Shown: positions 1-11,556, numbered from the stretch's first letter. The stretch is DNA of 64,000 nucleotides from Bacillus marasmi (GCF_902168435.1 NZ_LR656164.1:335300-399299), one strand, 5' to 3'. The notes: generated by a model from the sequence alone, not told the origin. A program made the numbers and translations.

Positions 1-15
1 ATGATACTTTTAACA

Positions 16-56
16 AAAGGAGTTCAGAATGTCACTATTCTGGCTCCTTTATTTTT
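16..56 (+). terminator. Rho-independent terminator of the upstream gene
   Basis: Two-part hairpin: AAAGGAG and CAGAAT pair with ATTCTG and CTCCTTT around a short loop, followed by a T-rich run. It closes a transcription unit that lies outside the window on the left. Confidence 0.75.
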
Positions 57-218
57 TAGAGAAACATAATCAGGACAGCCCATTTTTCGGAACCACTCTT
101 CGGAAAATTCATACTATGAACTATGCCTAAACATTTACCGCAACGGTTAAAATTGTCGCACACTAGTCTAATATCTCGCATAGGATGAATTGAAAATGAA
201 TGAGGAGGTTCGCTCGCA

Positions 219-761
219 ATGGGAGAATACAGAGAGATTATTACAAAAGCGGTTGTGGCGAAGGGACGTAAATATACACAGTCAAAACACACCATATGCC
301 CCGATCACGATCCGTCCAGCATTCTCGGCTGTTGGATCATTAACCATAAATACGAGGCGAAAAAGGTCGGCAAAACTGTAGAAATCAAGGGAACTTATGA
401 CATTAACGTTTGGTATTCTTATTGTGATAATACAAAAACAGAAGTCGTTACTGAATGTGTCAGATATGAGGATGTCGTAAAGCTTAAGCATCGCGACCCT
501 GGTAGTTTTGACGACCAAGAAGTTATCGCCCGCGTGCTTCAACAACCAAATTGCTGCGAAGCAGTCATTTCCCAAAGTGGAAATAAAATCATCGTCCACG
601 TTGAAAGAGAATTTCTTGTTGAAGTGATTGGTGAAACAAAGGTTTGTGTAGCCGTCAATCCAGGAAAATGCGTCAGCAAAGACGATGATTGGGGAACGGA
701 TTTAGACGACGAGTTCAAAGATATTAATCCTGATTTCCTAAAAGAAAAAAAGGATAAATAA
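219..761 (+). CDS. cotE: Outer spore coat morphogenetic protein CotE
   Basis: CotE is the scaffold on which the outer coat of the spore is assembled around the forespore. The 180-residue product matches the family's usual length of about 181. It has the conserved opening [15 protein letters not shown], the central [13 protein letters not shown] block and the acidic tail ending near DINPDFL. The start is preceded by GAGGAGG about 10 bases upstream. The next genes are mutS and mutL, as in Bacillus subtilis. The gap upstream of it contains CATA-type hexamers that could be sporulation sigma -10 elements, but I cannot assign them. Identification is secure. Confidence 0.97.
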   Translation: MGEYREIITKAVVAKGRKYTQSKHTICPDHDPSSILGCWIINHKYEAKKVGKTVEIKGTYDINVWYSYCDNTKTEVVTECVRYEDVVKLKHRDPGSFDDQEVIARVLQQPNCCEAVISQSGNKIIVHVEREFLVEVIGETKVCVAVNPGKCVSKDDDWGTDLDDEFKDINPDFLKEKKDK

Positions 762-767
762 ACCAGA

Positions 768-799
768 ACTAGGAAGGTCCCACTTCCTAGTTTTTCTTT
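768..799 (+). terminator. Rho-independent terminator after cotE
   Basis: Nine-base-pair stem ACTAGGAAG/CTTCCTAGT with a short loop and a T-rich tail, seven bases after the cotE stop codon. It separates cotE from mutS. Confidence 0.85.
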
Positions 800-866
800 T
801 TATATGTATGCTTACTTATGAATTGTTTTTAATCGCTGAAAAGGAAATAATCACTGATACTGATTT

Positions 867-1034
867 TAATCGCCGATTTATGGATTTAATCGCCAAAATT
901 GCATAATAATCGCCGATTTTTGAATTTAATCGCCAAAATTGCGAAATAATCGCCGATTTATGAATTTAATCGCCAAAATTGCATAATAAACGCCGATTTG
1001 TGGATTTAATCGCCAAAATCACGATTTAATCGCC
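867..1034 (+). repeat. Nine-unit intergenic array of the word TAATCGCC, 20-bp period
   Basis: TAATCGCC (one copy reads AAACGCC in place of AATCGCC) recurs at 867, 887, 907, 927, 947, 967, 987, 1007 and 1027, exactly 20 bp apart. Alternate units carry GATTTATGGATT-like and AAAATTGCATAA-like fillers, so the sequence period is 40 bp. The array fills most of the cotE-mutS gap and contains no gene. Confidence 0.9.
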
Positions 1035-1164
1035 TTTTACCCATATCCACCTAAATTTGGTTCCATTCAAAACAGGTAAAGGTTTCATATCTTCAAGCTC
1101 CAACCGTTATGGTATAATTAGATGTCGAAAAAGAACAGAAGATAAGAGAATGTTGGAGGAAAAT

Positions 1165-3843
1165 ATGGCAGCATATACGCCGATGATACAACAATATTTA
1201 CAGGTAAAGGCAGACTACAAAGATGCCTTTTTATTTTTTCGCCTTGGTGATTTTTACGAAATGTTTTTTGACGATGCCATCAAAGCATCGCAAGAATTGG
1301 AAATTACGCTGACTAGCAGGGATGGTGGCTCCACGGAAAGAATTCCGATGTGTGGCGTCCCACATCACTCAGCAGCCCAATATATCGAGCAGTTAATTGA
1401 GAAAGGCTATAAGGTGGCGATCTGCGAGCAGGTTGAGGATCCCCGCCAAGCAAAAGGGGTTGTTAAGCGAGAGGTCGTCCAATTAATCACACCGGGTACG
1501 GTAATGGAAGGGCGCGGTTTGAATGAAAAAGAAAACAATTACCTCGCTTCCATTTCGATTTTTGCAGATGGAACTTACGGTTTTGCTTATAATGATTTAT
1601 CGACAGGGGAAAACCGAGTCGCATTATTAACGGGTGCCTTTGATGAAGTATTAAATGAATTATCGATTTCTGGTGCTAAGGAGGTTGTGGCCGCTTCAGA
1701 TTTTCCAGACGAGCTTCAGCGCAAAATTCGTGAGCGCTCAGTCGTGACGCTTTCAATTGAAGATGATACAACTGAAGCCGAGGGTAATCAACATTTATTG
1801 AAGAATTTGGATCAGCCTAACATGATTCAAACAGTGACGCGTCTGTTAAATTACTTATATCGAACGCAAAAGCGGAGCTTAGACCACTTGCAACCTGTAG
1901 TTCCATACGAAATCCAGCAATTTATGAAAATAGATTATTATTCGAAACGAAACTTAGAGTTAACGGAAACGATTCGCTCGAAAGGGAAGAAGGGCTCGCT
2001 CTTATGGCTATTGGATGAAACAAAAACGGCAATGGGTGGCCGTCTCTTAAAACAATGGGTTGATCGACCGCTCATCAGTCGCGAAGGCATTGAACGTCGC
2101 CATTCCCTTGTCGAGACATTTTTGACTCATTATTTTGAACGGCAGGACCTGCGCGAAAAATTAACCGAGGTTTACGATCTCGAACGACTTTCTGGGCGCG
2201 TTGCTTTTGGTAACGTAAATGCCCGTGATTTAGTCCAACTGAAGCGCTCGTTGTGGCAAATTCCTGCGATTAAACAATTAATGGCAAGCCTTCCAAATGA
2301 ATCTGCAGTTACGCTAGCAGAGCAGCTTGATCCATGTGAAGAGGTTACGGATTTATTGGAAAGAGCGTTAGTTGAAAATCCGCCGTTATCCCTTAAAGAG
2401 GGGAACATCATTCAGGATGGCTACAACGAGGAGCTTGATACGTATCGGGATGCGAGCCGAAATGGGAAGTCATGGATTGCCCAGCTAGAGCGTGAGGAAC
2501 GCGAAAAAACGGGCATTAAATCGCTAAAAGTCGGTTATAACCGTGTGTTTGGTTATTATATTGAAATCACCCGTGCTAATCTGCATTTGCTCACAAATGA
2601 CCAATATGAACGGAAACAGACGTTATCGAATGCTGAGCGTTTTATCACTCCGGAGTTAAAGGAGAAGGAAGCATTAATTTTAAAAGCAGAGGAAAAAATC
2701 GTTGAGCTCGAATACGAGCTGTTCACAGAAATTCGTGAAAGAATTAAAGAATATATTCCTAATCTGCAAGGCTTAGCGAAGCGAATCAGTGAGCTCGATG
2801 TGCTGCAGTGCTTCGCGACTGTGAGTGAAGAGCGTCATTATGTAAAACCACAGTTTTCTGAGGAAAGAAGAATTCACCTAGTAGACGGGCGTCATCCTGT
2901 CGTGGAAAAAGTGATGAATGCGCAGGAATACGTTCCAAATGATTGTCATATGGACAATGAACGTGAAATCCTGTTAATCACTGGACCGAATATGTCTGGT
3001 AAAAGTACGTACATGCGTCAGGTCGCGCTAACAGCAATTTTAGCGCAAATTGGCTGCTATGTCCCAGCGGCGGAAGCTGTTCTGCCGATATTTGACCAAG
3101 TCTTCACACGAATTGGCGCGGCCGATGATTTAATTTCCGGTCAAAGTACGTTTATGGTCGAGATGCTTGAAGCGAAAAATGCGATTACGAACGCGACAGC
3201 ATCTAGCTTGATTTTATTCGATGAAATCGGCAGAGGGACCTCAACTTATGATGGAATGGCGCTAGCACAAGCGATGATTGAGTATATTCATGACCGAATC
3301 GGGGCGAAAACGTTATTTTCAACCCATTATCACGAATTAACGATATTAGATGAAAGCTTACCGCGCTTGAAAAACGTCCACGTTAGCGCAATTGAGCAAA
3401 ATGGTAAAGTCGTCTTCCTTCATAAAATTAAAGAAGGCGCTGCAGACAAAAGCTACGGTATTCATGTAGCTCAACTTGCTGAATTGCCGCAAGAGGTCAT
3501 TACGAGGGCAAATGAAATTCTTCTAACATTGGAAGATAAAGAGGTTGAGCCAAAACAGCATATTCCTACGCGAAAAGCGGTTGGAGAATTAAGTGACCAG
3601 ACAAAGCCAGAGCTAGAACAATTGCCAAAATCAGAGCCAAAACCGAATCCGGAGCCTTCAATCATTGAAGACGCTCAGCTTTCATTTTTTGCAGAATTAG
3701 AGCATCCGAAAAAGAAAGACAAAGACCTTGATTCTAAAGAACGTAAAGTTATAGATCAATTAAAGGAATTAAACCTGTTGGACATGACACCGCTCCAAGC
3801 AATGAACACATTGTACGAGCTGCATAAGAAGGTGAAGAGTTAA
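1165..3843 (+). CDS. mutS: DNA mismatch repair ATPase MutS
   Basis: MutS binds mispaired bases and recruits MutL. The chosen ATG gives [12 protein letters not shown], matches the B. subtilis start, and has GGAGGA five bases upstream; an upstream in-frame start lacks both. The 892-residue product has the mismatch-reading F-x-E motif in GDFYEMF, Walker [11 protein letters not shown] near residue 605, Walker [13 protein letters not shown] near 685 and a C-terminal helix-turn-helix region. QLSFF near the end looks like a beta-clamp binding motif. It is longer than the B. subtilis protein (about 858) because of a charged Pro/Glu/Lys linker before that motif. Confidence 0.98.
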   Translation: MAAYTPMIQQYLQVKADYKDAFLFFRLGDFYEMFFDDAIKASQELEITLTSRDGGSTERIPMCGVPHHSAAQYIEQLIEKGYKVAICEQVEDPRQAKGVVKREVVQLITPGTVMEGRGLNEKENNYLASISIFADGTYGFAYNDLSTGENRVALLTGAFDEVLNELSISGAKEVVAASDFPDELQRKIRERSVVTLSIEDDTTEAEGNQHLLKNLDQPNMIQTVTRLLNYLYRTQKRSLDHLQPVVPYEIQQFMKIDYYSKRNLELTETIRSKGKKGSLLWLLDETKTAMGGRLLKQWVDRPLISREGIERRHSLVETFLTHYFERQDLREKLTEVYDLERLSGRVAFGNVNARDLVQLKRSLWQIPAIKQLMASLPNESAVTLAEQLDPCEEVTDLLERALVENPPLSLKEGNIIQDGYNEELDTYRDASRNGKSWIAQLEREEREKTGIKSLKVGYNRVFGYYIEITRANLHLLTNDQYERKQTLSNAERFITPELKEKEALILKAEEKIVELEYELFTEIRERIKEYIPNLQGLAKRISELDVLQCFATVSEERHYVKPQFSEERRIHLVDGRHPVVEKVMNAQEYVPNDCHMDNEREILLITGPNMSGKSTYMRQVALTAILAQIGCYVPAAEAVLPIFDQVFTRIGAADDLISGQSTFMVEMLEAKNAITNATASSLILFDEIGRGTSTYDGMALAQAMIEYIHDRIGAKTLFSTHYHELTILDESLPRLKNVHVSAIEQNGKVVFLHKIKEGAADKSYGIHVAQLAELPQEVITRANEILLTLEDKEVEPKQHIPTRKAVGELSDQTKPELEQLPKSEPKPNPEPSIIEDAQLSFFAELEHPKKKDKDLDSKERKVIDQLKELNLLDMTPLQAMNTLYELHKKVKS

Positions 3844-3882
3844 AAATTAGGTCTATGTTGATTCTGCGTTTGAATGATGAAA

Positions 3883-4070
3883 ATAAGTGGAAAAATTCCC
3901 GTTAATTTGGCTAACACCCATATTTTCTTAGAAATAAGGGGACTTTTTCCGTCTATTTAAGAAAAATCATTGTATTTTGGCAGATTTTGAGCAGATAAGC
4001 GGAAATTCTCCGCTTATCTCGGCTTCAGAAGCACCTGATGTATACATTAAGCGGAAATTCTCCGCTTAAT
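3883..4070 (+). repeat. Four-unit intergenic repeat, TAAGCGGAAATTCTCCGCTTA family
   Basis: Related palindromic words occur with TAAG at 3884, 3935, 3996 and 4048, so spacings are 51, 61 and 52 bp. The third and fourth copies are near-perfect palindromes (AAGCGGAAATTCTCCGCTT); the first two are degenerate. The same family with almost the same spacing occurs near 54.4 kb. No gene is seen between mutS and mutL. Confidence 0.8.
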
Positions 4071-4146
4071 AAGGGGTGGACCTCCTTACCGTGAATCATA
4101 AGGACTATTTTATCAATAGAAACAAAAAGCTTGGAGGTGAGAGCTC

Positions 4147-6111
4147 GTGGGGAAAATCATTCTGCTGGATGACGCTCTATCGAATAAAATTGCTGCTGGT
4201 GAGGTAGTCGAGCGACCAGCATCTGTCGTAAAGGAATTAGTCGAAAACTCAATCGATGCAGGCAGCACCATTATCGAAATTGACGTTGAAGAGGCTGGAC
4301 TCGCTAAAATCAGAATCATCGACAATGGAGCGGGAATTGACGAGGAGGATGTATTGCTTGCCTTTGAGCGTCATGCTACCAGTAAAATCAAGGATGAAAT
4401 GGATTTATTCCGAATTCAAACGCTCGGTTTTCGCGGAGAGGCCTTACCGAGTATCGCTTCCGTGTCCAGATTAGAAATCAAAACTTCAACTGGAAATAGC
4501 GCTGGGACTCACGTGGTCATTGAGGGGAACCAGGTCATTCAAAATGATAAGGCTCCAAGCCGTAAAGGAACAGATATTACCGTGACTGATTTATTTTTCA
4601 ATACGCCTGCACGGTTGAAATATATGAAGACGATTCATACTGAGCTCGGCAATATTACGGATTTAGTGAACCGACTAGCGCTTGCACATCCTGAAGTTTC
4701 GTTCCGACTTGTACACAACGGCAGACAGTTGCTTCATACGAACGGAAACGGTGATGTCCGCCAAGTGCTCGCGGCAATTTATGGCATGAATATTGTTAAA
4801 AAAATGGTGCCTGTTTCAGGGTCTTCATTAGACTTTACAGTAAATGGTTATATTTCTTTGCCAGAAATCACAAGGGCATCGCGTAACTACATTTCGACGA
4901 TGATTAATGGACGGTTTATTAAAAACTATTCATTGGTTAAAGCAATTCAAGAAGGCTATCATACGTTACTACCAATCGGTCGCTTTCCGATTGTCCTGTT
5001 AAATATTGTGATGGATCCGATTTTAGTCGATGTGAATGTACATCCTTCCAAGCTAGAAGTGCGTTTGAGTAAAGAGCAGGAATTAAACCAATTAGTAAGC
5101 TCAATCATCAAGGATGCTTTTAAATCAAAGGAATTGATTCCGTCGGGTTATGTTCCTCCAAAAGTCGAACGACCAAAATCGGAACAAACTTTCATGGAGC
5201 TCGACCATTTGCAAGCGCCGCCGGCTCGGAACAATAATATAGAAGAAACTGAATTACATGATAGACATTCCGAAACTCGAAAACCATTAATTCACGAGGA
5301 AAAGCAAGTCTTTGTGGACCATCATCGATTCGTTCCGGATTATGAACGAGAACACGTGCCCACAGTTGTTTCTAATGATGAGCCGTTTCAAGTCACAGAG
5401 ACAATAGTCGATGATGAACCAGAGCAACAAGAGTTTACAGCAGTCGAAGAAAATGAAACTGCACATGTATCTGAGGCAAAATCAAATACTAATCAATACA
5501 TGAATACCGGTCTCGAATCTGATGCATCAAGAGTGCCTCCGCTTTATCCAATTGGGCAAATGCATGGCACCTATATTATTGCGCAAAATGATAAAGGGCT
5601 ATATTTAATCGACCAGCATGCAGCTCAGGAACGGATTAAGTATGAATATTTTAAGGAAAAAGTAGGACAGGTTGAAAGTGAACTACAGGAATTACTTGTG
5701 CCGATTACAATTGAATATTCAACAGATGATGCGATAAAAATTAATGAAAATATCCTTGAGCTTGAAAAGGTTGGCGTGTTTTTAGAGGAATTCGGAATCA
5801 ACAGCTACATTATCCGCTCTCACCCCGTTTGGTTTCCAAAGGGAGAGGAAAAGGAAATCATTGAATCTATGATTGAGCAGCTATTGATGATGAAAAAGGT
5901 GGATATTAAAAAGCTGCGTGAGGAAGCAGCGATTATGATGAGCTGTAAAGCGTCCATCAAGGCGAACCGCCACTTGCGAAATGACGAAATCCAAGCGCTG
6001 CTTGATAAGCTTCGGACGACAACTGATCCATTTACATGTCCTCATGGACGCCCGATTATTATTCATTTATCAACCTATGAACTTGAAAAAATGTTTAAAC
6101 GGGTTATGTAA
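4147..6111 (+). CDS. mutL: DNA mismatch repair endonuclease MutL
   Basis: MutL couples MutS recognition to strand nicking. Translation starts at GTG, with GGAGGTGA upstream. The 654-residue product has a GHKL ATPase domain ([27 protein letters not shown]) in the first third, a variable acidic linker at about 340-455, and a C-terminal domain with the metal-dependent nicking motif [12 protein letters not shown] near 488. [12 protein letters not shown] and CPHGRP complete the nuclease site. It should therefore be an endonuclease-type MutL, as usual in bacteria lacking MutH. It is about 25 residues longer than the B. subtilis protein, mostly in the linker. Confidence 0.98.
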   Translation: MGKIILLDDALSNKIAAGEVVERPASVVKELVENSIDAGSTIIEIDVEEAGLAKIRIIDNGAGIDEEDVLLAFERHATSKIKDEMDLFRIQTLGFRGEALPSIASVSRLEIKTSTGNSAGTHVVIEGNQVIQNDKAPSRKGTDITVTDLFFNTPARLKYMKTIHTELGNITDLVNRLALAHPEVSFRLVHNGRQLLHTNGNGDVRQVLAAIYGMNIVKKMVPVSGSSLDFTVNGYISLPEITRASRNYISTMINGRFIKNYSLVKAIQEGYHTLLPIGRFPIVLLNIVMDPILVDVNVHPSKLEVRLSKEQELNQLVSSIIKDAFKSKELIPSGYVPPKVERPKSEQTFMELDHLQAPPARNNNIEETELHDRHSETRKPLIHEEKQVFVDHHRFVPDYEREHVPTVVSNDEPFQVTETIVDDEPEQQEFTAVEENETAHVSEAKSNTNQYMNTGLESDASRVPPLYPIGQMHGTYIIAQNDKGLYLIDQHAAQERIKYEYFKEKVGQVESELQELLVPITIEYSTDDAIKINENILELEKVGVFLEEFGINSYIIRSHPVWFPKGEEKEIIESMIEQLLMMKKVDIKKLREEAAIMMSCKASIKANRHLRNDEIQALLDKLRTTTDPFTCPHGRPIIIHLSTYELEKMFKRVM

Positions 6112-6221
6112 TCATGTTAGATGATGAAACAGAAAAAACATTTTATCGTCTAATAATATAGAAGGTTATTCTCGTCATATGAAGAATGACTAAGTATAGG
6201 GAAGTAATCTGAAGCGAGGTG

Positions 6222-6683
6222 ATGGAATTGATTGCTGTCGTACTCCTTAGTACTTTTTTACCAGCTATTATTCTTATTTTTGTCGTAGTGTATGCTGTAA
6301 AAAACAAAGAGCAAGGAGGAGAAAACGTGATTCGGAATCTTTATACTTATCTCGTATTATTCGCAACGTTAATGATGGTCATTGGTGGAGGCATTTCAAT
6401 CTTTATGGCAACAGCTGATTTAGTAAGTCCTACAGGTTATTACCAGAGCTTTTCAGATTATAAGCAAATGAGATTATCAGGAAAAGAGCCTGGTCTTGAA
6501 GAGGCGACTAAGCTGACAGAAAAGGAATTGCGAAGCGAATATAATCAAATGGTCGATGATGAAAAAGCACGTACCCAAGATCGTGCAATCAATCAAATTA
6601 TTAAAAGCTCAGGCTTCATCATTATTCCACTTCCGGTTTTTCTATACTTTAATCGCTTAAGAAAACGCATAAAAGAAGAATAG
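6222..6683 (+). CDS. Small membrane protein of unknown function
   Basis: I do not recognise a family. The 153-residue product has an N-terminal hydrophobic segment (residues about 3-24), a second at about 45-65, a charged region rich in Glu and Lys at about 75-125, and a hydrophobic segment at about 127-145. AGGTG lies directly against the ATG and a GTG one codon earlier is an alternative start, so the exact start is uncertain. It lies about 110 bases after mutL and ahead of a terminator, so it may be read through from mutL. The reading frame and membrane pattern support a real gene. Confidence 0.7.
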   Translation: MELIAVVLLSTFLPAIILIFVVVYAVKNKEQGGENVIRNLYTYLVLFATLMMVIGGGISIFMATADLVSPTGYYQSFSDYKQMRLSGKEPGLEEATKLTEKELRSEYNQMVDDEKARTQDRAINQIIKSSGFIIIPLPVFLYFNRLRKRIKEE

Positions 6684-6693
6684 TATAATAGAG

Positions 6694-6732
6694 AAAGGCT
6701 GCAGAGGGGTTTTAATCCTCGCAGCCTTTTAA
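6694..6732 (+). terminator. Rho-independent terminator
   Basis: Stem AAAGGCTGC/GCAGCCTTT with an inner GAGG/CCTC pairing and a T-rich end. It closes the mutS-mutL-side transcription unit. Confidence 0.85.
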
Positions 6733-6813
6733 TTTGCTAATTTCTGGTTTTAGGGTGGTAGTTGTGTGTTGATTTTTCGGAAAAATAAGGAGGATGGTAG
6801 AACGTCTGAAAAG

Positions 6814-6927
6814 TTTATCCACGGAATTTGGATGTTTATCCGCGCTTTTGAGCGATTTGTCCGACGAATTATGATGTTTATCCGCGCTTTTCGCTGGTTT
6901 ATCCGACGAAAATGGCCATTTATCCGA
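6814..6927 (+). repeat. Intergenic array of the word TTTATCCG, 21-bp period
   Basis: TTTATCC or TTTGTCC followed by A/G and C/A recurs at 6814, 6835, 6856, 6877, 6898 and 6919, exactly 21 bp apart. An open frame that runs through this array is low-complexity and is not counted as a gene. It fills the gap between the 6222 gene and mreBH. Confidence 0.85.
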
Positions 6928-7033
6928 TTTTCGACACTATTCTACATCTCAAACGAACAACACATCCTGTCACAAAGCCCAAACCGCGAACTAGCGTTAA
7001 CAGACTATCACCCACCAAACCACACTACACCTT

Positions 7034-8050
7034 TTAATTTGCCTCTTTCCCGGCTGAATGTAGTAAATTAATATAAGCAAGTGCTTTTCCCGCTCCAAGC
7101 GCAACCGATTCAAACGGAGATGGTGCCATATGGACCGGCACAGAGATTTTTGACCAAAGCCATTGATCGATTCCTTTAAGTAGCGATACCCCACCAGTTA
7201 AAATGATACCACGGTCCACGATATCACCACTCAATTCTGCGGGACAGTCCTCAAGCGTTGCCCGAATCGATTCCAAAATTGCCAATAGTGATTCCTTTAG
7301 AGTTTCGTGTATCCCCATTGAAGATAATGTGACCGTTTTCGGTAGCCCGGTGACTAAATCGCGTCCGCGAACTTCAAGAAACATTTCTTCGTGGTCGACG
7401 AGAGCAGTGCCAATTTCAATTTTTATTTTTTCAGCTGTACGTTCGCCGATTAACAGGTTGTACTTCTTGCGAACATATTGAATAATGTCGGCATCCATTT
7501 GATCGCCGGCAATTGGAATTGAATGAGATGCGACCACACCTCCAAAGGAAATGATTCCGACCTCTGTTGTTCCTCCGCCAATATCGACGATTACGTTAGC
7601 AATCGGTTCATCGACAGATAGACCAGCGCCAATTGCCGCAGCTACTGGCTCTTCGATTAGCTGAACTCGTTTTGCGCCAGCATTACGAACAGCATCCTGT
7701 ATTGCACGGCGGTCGACGCTGGTGGAGCCGGTTGGTGTGCAGACTATTACATTCGGCTTTCGTATTGAAAAGCCGCCAATCTTCCCTATTTTTCTAAAAA
7801 TATGTTTAAGCATTTCGGTTGTAATGTCAAAGTCGGCAATCACTCCGTCCTTTAACGGGCGGATGGCCTCAATATTTTCCGGAGTTTTACCGACCATTTC
7901 CTTAGCATCAAGACCAACAGCGACAACCTTTCTTGTATGTCGGTCAACTGCGACCACGGTTGGTTCGTTGAAAATAATGCCTTTATTTTTATTAGATACT
8001 AGGATATTTGCCGTTCCTAAATCAATACCAATCTCTGAAGTTGTTATCAT
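7034..8050 (-). CDS. mreBH: MreB-like actin homologue MreBH
   Basis: Bacterial actin of the rod-shape (MreB) family, which polymerises under the membrane and guides lateral wall synthesis. The 338-residue product has the phosphate-binding loops [12 protein letters not shown] at the N-terminus and [17 protein letters not shown] near the middle, [10 protein letters not shown], and [10 protein letters not shown] near the C-terminus. Residues such as NEPTVVAVD and [10 protein letters not shown] fit the MreBH branch best, but Mbl or MreB cannot be fully excluded. The start is chosen for GGGG eight bases upstream and for alignment to family N-termini; nine further in-frame residues lie upstream. 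It is a single gene facing the preceding genes. Confidence 0.88.
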   Translation of the reverse strand: MITTSEIGIDLGTANILVSNKNKGIIFNEPTVVAVDRHTRKVVAVGLDAKEMVGKTPENIEAIRPLKDGVIADFDITTEMLKHIFRKIGKIGGFSIRKPNVIVCTPTGSTSVDRRAIQDAVRNAGAKRVQLIEEPVAAAIGAGLSVDEPIANVIVDIGGGTTEVGIISFGGVVASHSIPIAGDQMDADIIQYVRKKYNLLIGERTAEKIKIEIGTALVDHEEMFLEVRGRDLVTGLPKTVTLSSMGIHETLKESLLAILESIRATLEDCPAELSGDIVDRGIILTGGVSLLKGIDQWLWSKISVPVHMAPSPFESVALGAGKALAYINLLHSAGKEAN

Positions 8051-8352
8051 TTTGTATTCCCCTTTTTTCATATTCATCTACCTGTATATACTTCACGTTG
8101 GAAAAAGGGGTATGTGGGGGTTGATAAACAGTTGTTATCGGATTGTTACCTATTCGTAAACTTGATAAGATATAGTAATATAATACGATGGTGATGGTGG
8201 TAAACTGTTGTATAAGCAAGATTTGAATTGGTGATAATGTTTAGGTGTTCATACAAGAGCTGTAATTATGTTAAGATAGGGGGGAAACCGCGCAGTAGTT
8301 TTCGTATGTAAGCTGCAGCGTGGGTTGAAATGTGTAATTAGCTAAAGGCAGT
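8051..8352. other. Divergent intergenic region between mreBH and miaA
   Basis: About 300 bases with no convincing gene. It must hold the promoters of both flanking genes. A GC-rich patch near 8280-8330 can fold on itself, but I cannot assign it to a known RNA family. Confidence 0.5.
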
Positions 8353-9315
8353 GTGAATGTATTGATAAAAAAACAAAAAATAGTCGTTATTATCGGACCA
8401 ACTGCTGTTGGAAAAACCAAGCTTAGCATCGAGCTAGCCAAACGTTATCGGGGCGAAATCATTAGTGGAGATTCGATGCAGATTTATCGAGGAATGGATA
8501 TCGGAACTGCTAAAATCAAACAAGACGAAATGGAGGGAGTTCCCCACCATTTAATCGATATCAAAAACCCAGATCAGGATTTTTCGGCGGCAGAATTCCA
8601 AGAGCTCCTTCGAAAAAAAATCAATGAAATTTCAGCGCGAAATAGGCTTCCAATTATTGTTGGGGGGACTGGTCTTTATATTCAATCAGCGATTTATGAT
8701 TATCATTTTTCAGAGGCTCCATCAGATCCAGAATTCCGAAGCAGCTTAGAGCAGCGGGCTGAAACCGAGGGCAATCAAGCGTTACATGATGAATTAATGA
8801 AAGTTGATCCCGCTAGTGCCAGTGAGATCCATCCGAATAATGTGCGCAGGGTAATCCGCGCTCTTGAAATTCATCATTGCACCGGTAAGACAAAGGTAGA
8901 AACACATGCAAATCAATCACCAGAGCTTATTTATGACACTGCGCTAATTGGTTTAACGATGGATCGCGACCAATTATATGAGCGGATAAACTATCGAGTT
9001 GACTTGATGCTTGAGGAGGGCTTGCTTGACGAGGTGAAAACCCTTCATCAACAAGGACTTCGGGAATGTCAATCGATTCAAGCGATCGGCTATAAGGAGC
9101 TTTATCTATATTTAGATGGGCAAATCAGTTTGTCTGAAGGTATTGAATTGCTGAAGCAAAATTCACGTCGTTATGCGAAAAGGCAATTAACTTGGTTTCG
9201 TAATAAAATGCAGGTAAAATGGTATGACATGGGTGAAGAAGTTTCGTTTGAAAAAAAAATCAACGAAATTTCAGCCTATATTGAAGGAAAGCTACAAATA
9301 AAATCGAATACATAA
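8353..9315 (+). CDS. miaA: tRNA dimethylallyltransferase MiaA
   Basis: MiaA adds a dimethylallyl group to N6 of A37 in tRNAs that read codons starting with U. The 320-residue product has the P-loop [11 protein letters not shown] at residues about 15-25, [22 protein letters not shown], and the second conserved block GGTGLYIQS. Length is normal for the family. hfq follows after 28 bases, the usual miaA-hfq pairing, so the two are probably co-transcribed. Confidence 0.97.
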   Translation: MNVLIKKQKIVVIIGPTAVGKTKLSIELAKRYRGEIISGDSMQIYRGMDIGTAKIKQDEMEGVPHHLIDIKNPDQDFSAAEFQELLRKKINEISARNRLPIIVGGTGLYIQSAIYDYHFSEAPSDPEFRSSLEQRAETEGNQALHDELMKVDPASASEIHPNNVRRVIRALEIHHCTGKTKVETHANQSPELIYDTALIGLTMDRDQLYERINYRVDLMLEEGLLDEVKTLHQQGLRECQSIQAIGYKELYLYLDGQISLSEGIELLKQNSRRYAKRQLTWFRNKMQVKWYDMGEEVSFEKKINEISAYIEGKLQIKSNT

Positions 9316-9343
9316 TATTAGAGATAATAGAGGAGGATTAGTT

Positions 9344-9577
9344 ATGAAAACATCCATTAATATTCAAGACCAATATTTAAACCAACTCCGTAAGGACGGA
9401 ACAAATGTTACCGTATTTTTGTTGAACGGATTCCAGCTAAGAGGCCAAATTAAGGGCTTTGATAATTTTACGGTCTTGTTTGAATCTGAAGGAAAACAAC
9501 AATTAGTTTACAAACACGCAATTTCTACTTTTGCCCCTCAACGTAATGTACAATTGGATTTAGAAGGCGACAAATAA
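9344..9577 (+). CDS. hfq: RNA chaperone Hfq
   Basis: Hexameric Sm-like RNA-binding protein. The 77-residue product has the Sm1 region ([21 protein letters not shown]) and the Sm2 motif YKHAIST. AGGAGG lies just upstream of ATG. Length matches the short Gram-positive Hfq, with no long C-terminal tail. A terminator follows immediately. Confidence 0.97.
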   Translation: MKTSINIQDQYLNQLRKDGTNVTVFLLNGFQLRGQIKGFDNFTVLFESEGKQQLVYKHAISTFAPQRNVQLDLEGDK

Positions 9578-9596
9578 TCCTTCTTAAATAGATGTT

Positions 9597-9632
9597 AAAA
9601 ACGATTCACCTTATTGGTGAGTCGTTTTTTTT
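9597..9632 (+). terminator. Rho-independent terminator after hfq
   Basis: Ten-base-pair stem ACGATTCACC/GGTGAGTCGT with one G-U pair, loop TTATT and a run of T. Confidence 0.9.
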
Positions 9633-9719
9633 ATTTTAATGTCCAAATTACATAATGAACCTATGCTTTCATGAATACATTTATAAGAAGAGTACTGTTT
9701 CATAAGTGAGGTGAAAGCT

Positions 9720-10670
9720 TTGGACGAACCAATGCGCATGAAAAATAACGGGCAGATTAGCATTGTCCTAAATTCGCAAAAGCGAAATGAGCTAACGAAA
9801 CCCCTCCAGGAATCACCCAAAGTTGTTCCAAAAAGCATTCCTCCTGAGCATACAGCCTTAAAGGAAATTGAGGAAGAGCTTGGAGCACTCGTCGGTATGG
9901 AAGAAATGAAGCGAATGATAAAAGAAATCTATGCCTGGATATATGTGAATAAAAAACGGGAAATCATTGGCTTACGTGCAGAAAAACAAGCCCTGCACAT
10001 GATGTTTAAAGGGAATCCCGGTACAGGGAAAACAACCGTAGCACGCCTCATTGGCAAGCTGTTTTTGAAAATGAATGTATTATCAAAGGGGCATTTAATT
10101 GAAGCAGAGCGTGCCGATTTAGTTGGTGAATATATCGGTCATACTGCGCAAAAGACGAGGGACCTTATTAAAAAATCAATTGGTGGCATTTTGTTTATCG
10201 ATGAAGCCTATTCGCTTGGTCGTGGCGGTGAAAAGGATTTCGGAAAGGAAGCCATCGACACTCTTGTTAAACATATGGAGGATAAGCAGCACGAGTTCAT
10301 CCTTATCTTAGCCGGATATTCAAGGGAAATGGATTATTTCTTAAGCTTAAATCCCGGTTTGCACTCACGGTTCCCACTTGTCATTGATTTTCCAGATTAC
10401 TCGATTGATCAATTAATGGAGATTACTGGTTTGATGCTCAAAGATCGAGAATATGTCTTAAGTCATGAAGCGGAGAAAAAACTACGCAATCATTTGGTTT
10501 TTGTAAAGTCAACACTAAGTCCAACCGGCTTTTCAAATGGACGCTATGTTCGGAATATCATTGAAAAATCAATCCGCTCCCAATCGATGCGCTTACTTAT
10601 GCAAAATACCTATGACCGCCACGAACTCCTAACCATCAGGAGCAATGATTTAGTGCTAGAGGAAGAGTAG
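9720..10670 (+). CDS. spoVK: Stage V sporulation AAA ATPase SpoVK
   Basis: AAA+ ATPase of the CbbX/SpoVK family, required for spore maturation in the mother cell. The product of about 316 residues has Walker A GNPGTGKTTVAR, Walker B GGILFIDEAYSL, and the conserved AERADLVGEYIGHTAQKT block. TTG is chosen as start because GAGGTG is six bases upstream and it lines up with the B. subtilis N-terminus; a GTG three codons earlier is also in frame. It stands alone between two terminators. Confidence 0.95.
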   Translation: MDEPMRMKNNGQISIVLNSQKRNELTKPLQESPKVVPKSIPPEHTALKEIEEELGALVGMEEMKRMIKEIYAWIYVNKKREIIGLRAEKQALHMMFKGNPGTGKTTVARLIGKLFLKMNVLSKGHLIEAERADLVGEYIGHTAQKTRDLIKKSIGGILFIDEAYSLGRGGEKDFGKEAIDTLVKHMEDKQHEFILILAGYSREMDYFLSLNPGLHSRFPLVIDFPDYSIDQLMEITGLMLKDREYVLSHEAEKKLRNHLVFVKSTLSPTGFSNGRYVRNIIEKSIRSQSMRLLMQNTYDRHELLTIRSNDLVLEEE

Positions 10671-10678
10671 ACGTAAAA

Positions 10679-10708
10679 AAGAAGCTGACCACAACAGGTC
10701 AGCTTCTT
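10679..10708. terminator. Bidirectional terminator between spoVK and the TRIC-family gene
   Basis: Perfect 12-bp stem AAGAAGCTGACC/GGTCAGCTTCTT with loop ACAACA, with A-rich and T-rich flanks, between two converging genes. Confidence 0.92.
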
Positions 10709-10713
10709 TACAT

Positions 10714-11349
10714 TTACTTAGTAACTCTCACGCTCTGTAGTTTTTCTTGGGTAGCCATGCTGCGAATCGGCAGCTTCCAATCATACGTATAGGAAAGTAT
10801 CCGTAACACAGTAATAATGACAAATAATATATATAGTTCTAGACTTGATTTGGCAATTCCAAGTCCGATAACAGCTCCAGCTATAATGGCCCACAGACCA
10901 TATATTTCTTCTTTTAATACGAGCGGTTTCCGTTTGGCGAGCAGGTCACGAATGATACCACCGCCTGCGCCGGTTAAAATGGCTGCCACAATGACCGCGC
11001 TAATTGGATGGTCCATTTTTTCGGCGTAAAGGGCGCCTTGAATCGCAAACGCGGACAGACCAAGCGCGTCAAAAAAGTTGCCCCAACGCTGCCAATGCTT
11101 TAGCAATTTATGTGGAAACATAAAAATAATCGTGATCGATAAAATGGCAGCGAAAAAATATATACCTTGATCCCAAAGAGCAGACACTGGGACGCCAATT
11201 AATAGATTCCGAATCGCTCCTCCACCGAATGCGGTAACGATGCCTAGAATGTAAACTCCTAATATATCATATTCCTCTTCCATCGCGACAAACGCACCGC
11301 TGGCAGCAAAGGCGATTGCGCCAATCATGCTTAAAACTTCCCAAGTCAT
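10714..11349 (-). CDS. TRIC-family cation channel protein (UPF0126)
   Basis: Polytopic membrane protein built from two repeats of three membrane helices plus one, as in bacterial TRIC channels, which conduct potassium as trimers. The 211-residue product contains the paired signatures GGGAIRNLLIG and GGGIIRDLLA, one in each half, which identify the family. Length is typical. It is a single gene converging on spoVK. The ion conducted here is an inference from the family. Confidence 0.9.
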   Translation of the reverse strand: MTWEVLSMIGAIAFAASGAFVAMEEEYDILGVYILGIVTAFGGGAIRNLLIGVPVSALWDQGIYFFAAILSITIIFMFPHKLLKHWQRWGNFFDALGLSAFAIQGALYAEKMDHPISAVIVAAILTGAGGGIIRDLLAKRKPLVLKEEIYGLWAIIAGAVIGLGIAKSSLELYILFVIITVLRILSYTYDWKLPIRSMATQEKLQSVRVTK

Positions 11350-11556
11350 TCATGCCCACTCCCAGTATATTTAAAATATTGAAAAAGTTACAATTTAGTG
11401 AATTTTTATGATTTCAATAATAAAATTTTAACACGTAAAATCGGAATTTCAACTGTTTTCTTGGTGAAAAATGTTGAATAATAGAACATTAGGGAAACTA
11501 TGATAATTTTGTTATGATAGGGAGAGAAACAAACTGAAAAGAAAGAAGGATTGCGA

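Noticed and set aside
6766-7071. Open frame of about 100 codons
   Set aside because: It consists largely of the 21-bp TTTATCCG array and overlaps the end of mreBH on the other strand.
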